A DNA stretch of 10,000 nt from contig JAIWOB010000005.1 in assembly GCA_020217065.1 (NCBI GenBank), forward strand, positions 1-10,000, written 5' to 3'. This document shows positions 6,368 through 10,000 of the stretch, in pieces; the stretch's first letter is position 1; the number at the start of each line of letters is the position of its first letter. Source of the DNA: Chloroflexota bacterium (lineage in GTDB: Bacteria; Chloroflexota; Anaerolineae; Anaerolineales; Villigracilaceae). Under the pieces are notes generated by a model. That model had not been told where the DNA came from. It saw only the letters and a program-made list of their open reading frames with translations, and did no database searches. Made by a program: the position numbers and the translations under genes.

Positions 6368-8023
6368 ATGGCAGCAAAACAACTTATCTTTTCAGAAGAA
6401 GCCCGCAATAAACTAAAGCGGGGGATGAACGTGGTTGCAAACGCGGTTTCCGCGACCCTGGGACCCAAGGGACGCAACGTGGCGGTGGACCGCAAGTTTG
6501 GCTCCCCCACCATCACCCACGACGGCGTATCCGTCGCCAAGGAAATCGAGCTGGAAGACCCGTTTGAGAACATGGGCGCTCAACTGCTCAAGGAAGCCGC
6601 CCAAAAGACCAACGACATCGCCGGCGACGGCACCACCACCTCCACGGTTCTGGCGCACGCCATCGTCAACGAAGGTCTGCGCGCCCTCGAAGCCGGTTAC
6701 AACCCCATGCTGTTGAAACGCGGCATCGAACTCGCCGCCGAAACCATCGTCGCCGAGCTGAAGAAGAATTCCGTCAAAATTGACACCAAAGAAGAGATTG
6801 CCTCTGTCGCCACGAATTCCGCCGCCGATGAGGAAATCGGCAAGTTGATTGCGGACGTGATGGACAAGGTCGGCAAAGACGGCGTCATCACCGTTGAAGA
6901 GTCCAAATCCATGCAGTTCGAGCAGGAATTCGTCGAAGGCATGCAGTTTGACCGCGGCTATATTTCTCCTTACTTCATCACCAACGCCGAGCAGATGCAG
7001 GCGCAAATCAGCGAACCCTACGTTCTGATTTACGATAAAAAGATTTCCGCCGCGCAAGACATCGTCCCCCTGCTTGAAAAACTCGTCCAGGTTGGCAAGC
7101 GCGACCTGGTCATCATCGCCGAGGACGTGGACGGCGAAGCCCTCGCCACCCTCGTGCTGAACAAACTGCGCGGCATGTTGAACGTGCTGGCTGTCAAAGC
7201 CCCCGGCTTCGGCGACCGCCGCAAAGCCATGCTCCAAGACATCGCCATCCTCACCGGCGGGCAGGTCATCTCCGAAGAGACTGGGCGCAAGCTTGAAACC
7301 GCCACCCTTCAGGATTTGGGTCGCGCCGAGAAAGTCGTCTCCGACAAGGAAAACACCACCATTGTCGGCGGCAAAGGCAAGAAGGGCGACATTGAAGGAC
7401 GCATCAAGGAAATTCGCATTGAGATTGAAAAATCCACCAGCGATTACGACAAGGAGAAATTGCAGGAACGCCTTGCCAAGTTGAGCGGAGGCGTCGCCAT
7501 CATCCGCGTTGGCGCAGCCACCGAAACCGAAATGAAGGAAAAGAAGCATCGCGTGGAAGACGCCCTCTCCGCCGCGCGCGCCGCGGTTGAAGAAGGCATC
7601 GTGCCTGGCGGCGAAATTTCCCTCATCAACGCCGCCGGCAAACTCGATAAGCTTGCCAAGCAACACGCCGACGACGAAAACGAAGAAATTAAAGTCGGCA
7701 TCAACATCGTCAAGAAGGCGCTGGAAGCCCCCATTCGCAAACTGGCTGCCAACGCCGGGCAAGACGGCTCGGTCATCATTGACACCGTCCGCCGCACCGC
7801 CGCCGAAAAGAAGAACGTCAACATTGGCTACAACGTTCTCACCGGCGAATATGTGGACATGATTAAAGCCGGCGTGATTGACCCGGTCAAGGTTGTGCGC
7901 GGCGCGCTCGAAAACGCCGCCTCCATCGCCGCGATGATTCTCACCACCGATGTGCTTATCACCGACCTGCCCGAAAAAGAAAAACCGGCTCCCGCCATGC
8001 CCCCCGGCGGCATGGATTACTAA
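6368..8023 (+). CDS. groEL: Chaperonin GroEL (Hsp60)
   Basis: The 551-residue product is a full-length group I chaperonin. Nucleotide-binding and catalytic features are in place: LGPKG (31-35), D52, GDGTTT (86-91, with D87) and D398 in [15 protein letters not shown]. The apical domain contains the usual polypeptide-binding region, including YISPYFITN (198-206). It forms double heptameric rings in the cytoplasm and folds substrates using ATP with GroES. Two details differ from common sequences. The usual GGG after residue 413 reads GGE (E416), and the C-terminal tail is short ([12 protein letters not shown]) instead of a long GGM repeat. The start has AGAGGAAA (6353-6360) upstream at 7 nt spacing. 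It is co-transcribed with groES under CIRCE control and closed by a strong terminator. Whether other groEL copies exist in the genome cannot be seen. Confidence 0.98.
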   Translation: MAAKQLIFSEEARNKLKRGMNVVANAVSATLGPKGRNVAVDRKFGSPTITHDGVSVAKEIELEDPFENMGAQLLKEAAQKTNDIAGDGTTTSTVLAHAIVNEGLRALEAGYNPMLLKRGIELAAETIVAELKKNSVKIDTKEEIASVATNSAADEEIGKLIADVMDKVGKDGVITVEESKSMQFEQEFVEGMQFDRGYISPYFITNAEQMQAQISEPYVLIYDKKISAAQDIVPLLEKLVQVGKRDLVIIAEDVDGEALATLVLNKLRGMLNVLAVKAPGFGDRRKAMLQDIAILTGGQVISEETGRKLETATLQDLGRAEKVVSDKENTTIVGGKGKKGDIEGRIKEIRIEIEKSTSDYDKEKLQERLAKLSGGVAIIRVGAATETEMKEKKHRVEDALSAARAAVEEGIVPGGEISLINAAGKLDKLAKQHADDENEEIKVGINIVKKALEAPIRKLAANAGQDGSVIIDTVRRTAAEKKNVNIGYNVLTGEYVDMIKAGVIDPVKVVRGALENAASIAAMILTTDVLITDLPEKEKPAPAMPPGGMDY

Positions 8024-8036
8024 ATCGCCCGATTTG

Positions 8037-8069
8037 GTAGGTCGCGTTTGAAACGCGACCTACTTTTTT
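8037..8069 (+). terminator. Intrinsic terminator after groEL
   Basis: GTAGGTCGCG pairs with CGCGACCTAC (8037-8046 with 8054-8063) around the loop TTTGAAA, followed directly by six T (8064-8069). The loop bases are themselves complementary, so the DNA palindrome covers 13 bp per arm. It starts 14 nt after the groEL stop and ends the groESL transcript. This palindrome may also belong to a dispersed repeat family, which one window cannot test. Confidence 0.9.
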
Positions 8070-8085
8070 ACTCGTTTTTCGTTGG

Positions 8086-8091
8086 TATAAT
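8086..8091 (+). promoter_or_regulatory. -10 box upstream of the PPIase lipoprotein gene
   Basis: A perfect TATAAT lies 7 nt before the ATG at 8099. No clear -35 box is present 16-18 nt upstream, where the terminator T-run sits. The expected transcription start coincides with the ATG, and no ribosome binding site fits between them, so a leaderless mRNA is likely. Confidence 0.55.
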
Positions 8092-8098
8092 TTCGACG

Positions 8099-8992
8099 AT
8101 GTTTTTCAAATTCCAGCCGTTCAACGCGTTTCTCGCAGCCTCGCTGGCGGCAGGGTTAACCGCTTGCGCGTCGTTGTTTGCGCCGCCCGCCACCCCCACC
8201 CCATCCGCCCCCACCTTCACCCCGCCGCCCCCCACCGCCACGCCGCCTCCTTCTGTGGCTGTGGTCAATGGGGAATACATCACCCTCGCTGAATTTCAAG
8301 CGGAACTGGCGCGCTACAAACTGGCGCAAACATCCATCGGCGCCGCCGTCTCAGAAGAGGAAGCGGCAAACATCGTCTTGGAAGACCTGATTGCCCAAAC
8401 CCTCCTGTCGCAAGCCGCAAGAGACGCAAATTTCACGTTATCGGAAGCGGACCTGAACGCAAGGCTGGCTTCGCTGACGGAAGCGGTTGGCGGAGCGGAC
8501 GCCTTATCCCAATGGCAGACGGCGCACGGCTACGACGAGGCTTCCTTTCGCGCCGCCCTGAAGCGTTCCGTCGAAGCCGCATGGATGCGTGACAAAATCA
8601 TTGCGGATGTGCCAGCCAGCGCCGAACAAATCCACCTGCGTCAGATTTTGACCTATAATGAGGAAGACGCCCGCGCCGCTCTCGAACAACTAAACGGCGG
8701 CGCAGACTTCGACCAACTCGCGGCTCTCTACGACCCCGTGACTTTCGGCGAATTGGGCTGGGTTCCGCGCGGCTACCTGCTCGATTCGAAAGCCGACGAA
8801 GCGGCGTTCGCCCTGCAAGCCGGCGAATACAGCGGCATCGTCGCCACCGAAGCCGGTTTTCATATCTTCAAAGCCGTCGAACGCGGCGAACATCCTCTTT
8901 CCCCAGACGCCCTGCTGACCATGCAGGAACTTGCGCTGCGAAATTGGGTGACGGAGCGCCGCCAACGCAGCGAAATTACCCTGAATCCGTAA
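8099..8992 (+). CDS. Parvulin-type peptidyl-prolyl isomerase lipoprotein (SurA/PrsA-like)
   Basis: From the ATG at 8099 the product has 297 residues. The N-terminus is a lipoprotein signal with lipobox LTAC (20-23), so C23 is the predicted lipidated residue. A Pro/Thr/Ala linker follows (29-51), then a SurA-N-like helical region starting VAVVNGEYITLAEFQAEL (53-70) and continuing to about 170. The C-terminal parvulin (PpiC) domain, about 177-262, has HLRQIL with H179, FGELGW (216-221) and GFHIFKAV with H255. By family it is an extracytoplasmic foldase that catalyses prolyl isomerisation. The region between FDQLA and LGW is about five residues shorter than in typical parvulins and lacks their S-x-D...GG pattern. 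An upstream in-frame TTG at 8048 lies inside the terminator hairpin and is rejected as start. Its position right after groESL is notable, but a separate terminator and promoter lie between. Confidence 0.9.
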   Translation: MFFKFQPFNAFLAASLAAGLTACASLFAPPATPTPSAPTFTPPPPTATPPPSVAVVNGEYITLAEFQAELARYKLAQTSIGAAVSEEEAANIVLEDLIAQTLLSQAARDANFTLSEADLNARLASLTEAVGGADALSQWQTAHGYDEASFRAALKRSVEAAWMRDKIIADVPASAEQIHLRQILTYNEEDARAALEQLNGGADFDQLAALYDPVTFGELGWVPRGYLLDSKADEAAFALQAGEYSGIVATEAGFHIFKAVERGEHPLSPDALLTMQELALRNWVTERRQRSEITLNP

Positions 8993-9008
8993 GGCGTCGC
9001 GCCTTTTT
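8991..9008 (+). terminator. Weak intrinsic terminator or attenuator after the PPIase gene
   Basis: AAGGCG (8991-8996) and CGCCTT (9000-9005) pair around the loop TCG and run into a five-T stretch (9004-9008). The four-base GC core is short, so read-through into the next gene (ATG 9034) is likely. No good promoter is seen between the two genes. Confidence 0.45.
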
Positions 9009-9033
9009 AAAAACTTCCGCTTGGAGCGATACG

Positions 9034-9774
9034 ATGAGCAGAGACAATTACAACTACACGGCGGCGTCCGCTTCAAACAAAAAGAACGCCGGGCTTGAAG
9101 TTTGGGACGTTTTGAGCATTCTGACGCTTCTGCTCGCTCTTTGCGTCGGTTTATATTACGTCCTGATTTTCGTCTCCCCTCAATCCTCGCTGAACCCTTT
9201 CCCGCCCAGCGACGAAAATCCCTATGCAACCCTGACTCCGACGGTCACGCCCATCAAACTACCGCCAACCTGGACAGTGACGCCCTCGCCGTCGGTCACC
9301 GACACCCCCACGCTCGTCCCGACGCATACCCTTGCGCCCTCCGCGACGCCGTTTTCTCTGGTCACGCCCTCCATCACCCCCAGCCCCACAGCGACTCCCA
9401 AGGCGGCTTTCTCTGCGGCGGTCAGTTATATCGCCAGCGCCATCATCCACCCGGAGAACGAATGCAACTGGCAGGGAATTGGCGGCACGGTAGTGGACGC
9501 AAACAACGCCGACATCCTCCGAATGACCATCCGCCTTTCGGGAACTTATAACGGCAAATCCAAAACCGAGTTGACGGTCAGCAGCATCGCCCCCGCCTAC
9601 GGAAAATCGGGCTTCGAGTTTTTTCTGGGAACGACGCCGATTCCCTCCAAAGGCGAACTCTACCTTCAACTGCTCGACCAGGCAGGCGTGCCGCTTTCGG
9701 ACAATATTTACATAGACACCTTTAACGACTGCTCGAAAAACCTGGCTTTGGTGCGCTTCAAAAAGAACCCCTAA
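9034..9774 (+). CDS. Membrane-anchored protein with Pro/Thr stalk and two-cysteine C-terminal domain; function unknown
   Basis: The 246-residue product starts at the ATG at 9034, which has GGAG (9023-9026) 7 nt upstream; the open frame extends further upstream but there overlaps the PPIase gene. A short hydrophilic N-terminus leads to one membrane helix (about 25-47). Residues 66-123 form a Pro/Thr/Ser stalk with many TPT, TPS and SPT units, likely extended outside the cell. The C-terminal domain (about 124-246) looks beta-rich, with CNWQGIGGTVVDANN (144-158), YGKSGFEFFL (189-198), LYLQLLDQAGVPLSDNIYIDT (about 209-229) and a closing NDCSKNLALVRF. C144 and C233 could form one disulfide. The fold suggests an Ig-like or carboxypeptidase-regulatory-like beta sandwich, but I cannot assign a family or a function. 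It follows the PPIase by 41 nt across a weak terminator. Confidence 0.85.
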   Translation: MSRDNYNYTAASASNKKNAGLEVWDVLSILTLLLALCVGLYYVLIFVSPQSSLNPFPPSDENPYATLTPTVTPIKLPPTWTVTPSPSVTDTPTLVPTHTLAPSATPFSLVTPSITPSPTATPKAAFSAAVSYIASAIIHPENECNWQGIGGTVVDANNADILRMTIRLSGTYNGKSKTELTVSSIAPAYGKSGFEFFLGTTPIPSKGELYLQLLDQAGVPLSDNIYIDTFNDCSKNLALVRFKKNP

Positions 9775-9800
9775 CGCCTCCCTCTCCGTGAAGCGTTTTT
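9773..9800 (+). terminator. Possible intrinsic terminator after the stalk protein gene
   Basis: AACGCCTCCC (9773-9782) pairs with GTGAAGCGTT (9788-9797) with two mismatches around a five-nt loop, and T continues to 9800. The stem is imperfect, so the call is tentative, but it lies directly at the stop codon and before a new promoter. Confidence 0.4.
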
Positions 9801-9823
9801 GCGGCGACTGAACGGATACCCTG

Positions 9824-9842
9824 TTGACTTGTCCGTTATAAT
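9824..9842 (+). promoter_or_regulatory. Promoter region of the response regulator gene
   Basis: A perfect TATAAT (9837-9842) lies 37 nt before the ATG. At the normal -35 distance only GGATAC is found. A perfect TTGACT (9824-9829) is present but only 7 nt from the -10 box, too close for a standard promoter. AACGGA/TCCGTT elements flank the -10 (9811-9816, 9832-9837, 9860-9865) and could be regulator half-sites. Confidence 0.5.
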
Positions 9843-9879
9843 TGAAAGGGAAGCAGCTCAACGGACGGAATGAGGCAAA

Positions 9880-10000
9880 ATGGCAGAAAAAATTCTGATA
9901 ATAGACGACGATGTGGACACGCTGCGGCTGGTCGGTCTCATGCTGCAAAGGCAAGGATACGAGATTAGCGCCGCATCCAACGGTTCGCAAGGGCTGGCAA
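9880..10000 (+). CDS. Response regulator receiver-domain protein (5' part only)
   Basis: Forty codons are visible before the right edge. The sequence KILIIDDDVDTLRLVGLMLQ followed by GYEISAASNGSQGLA is the standard start of a CheY-like receiver domain: beta-1 ending in the acidic pocket (D9, D10, D11), helix 1, and beta-2 with the typical A-x-NG turn. The phospho-accepting aspartate, expected near residue 53, lies beyond the window, as does any output domain, so the type (DNA-binding, enzymatic or stand-alone) cannot be told. TGAGG (9871-9875) four nt upstream is a plausible ribosome binding site. By family it is phosphorylated by a sensor histidine kinase. Confidence 0.9.
   Translation, partial: MAEKILIIDDDVDTLRLVGLMLQRQGYEISAASNGSQGLA

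Noticed and set aside
6413..7762. 449-codon minus-strand open frame inside groEL
   Set aside because: It is the antisense shadow of a GC-rich, highly expressed gene; the product is Gly/Phe/Val-rich low complexity and groEL is certain on the plus strand.
8048..8098. TTG start adding 17 residues to the PPIase lipoprotein
   Set aside because: It starts inside the terminator hairpin, upstream of the promoter's -10 box, and would bury the lipoprotein signal peptide.
8170..8255. CCCACC/CCGCC-rich stretch as a DNA repeat
   Set aside because: It is simply the codons for the Pro/Thr/Ala linker and has no regular period beyond that.
9270..9410. Possible minisatellite in the stalk protein gene
   Set aside because: TPT/TPS units recur in the protein but the DNA units vary in length and sequence, so it is low-complexity coding sequence and not a tandem DNA repeat.
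1..10000. Insertion sequences, phage genes, CRISPR arrays, tRNA or rRNA genes
   Set aside because: I saw no transposase or integrase motifs, no regularly spaced direct repeats, and no tRNA-like or rRNA-like sequence on either strand.

Overview
The window looks like chromosomal DNA from a GC-rich bacterium of the Chloroflexota, most likely class Anaerolineae. This is an inference, since no rRNA or marker tree is available. It rests on several secreted proteins built as membrane anchor, Pro/Thr-rich stalk ('PTPTPT'-like) and C-terminal domain, on tandem TPR membrane proteins, and on a CIRCE/HrcA-type groESL operon. No mobile element, CRISPR array, tRNA or rRNA is visible. Coding density is high and every large gap is explained.

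Region 1 (1-3065, minus strand) is a tight four-gene operon read right to left. In order it holds an anchored extracytoplasmic protein with four cysteines and an acidic/proline tail, an extended-SDR epimerase/reductase (4-nt overlap), a classical SDR oxidoreductase (5-nt gap), and a multi-pass GT-C/family-39-like glycosyltransferase (12-nt gap). The last gene runs off the left edge. The content suggests envelope glycan or glycolipid metabolism, but the substrate cannot be read from the sequence.

Region 2 (3066-3202) is a divergent promoter region. Region 3 (3203-5880, plus strand) carries two paralogous membrane-anchored TPR proteins with an ATGA overlap and a shared C-terminal cysteine-bearing module.

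Region 4 (5936-8069) is the heat-shock chaperonin operon. It has a strong sigma-70-type promoter, a perfect CIRCE operator overlapping the predicted transcription start, groES, groEL and a strong intrinsic terminator.

Region 5 (8086-9797) holds a parvulin-type lipoprotein peptidyl-prolyl isomerase, possibly translated from a leaderless mRNA, and an anchored protein with a Pro/Thr stalk and a small two-cysteine domain. Region 6 (9824-10000) is a promoter and the first 40 codons of a response-regulator receiver gene cut by the right edge.

The common theme is protein folding and envelope biology: cytoplasmic chaperonin, extracytoplasmic foldase, and several anchored surface proteins with probable disulfides. 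Nothing here is a clearly new system. The best leads are the uncharacterised cysteine-containing extracytoplasmic domains, the TPR paralog pair, and signs of leaderless starts.
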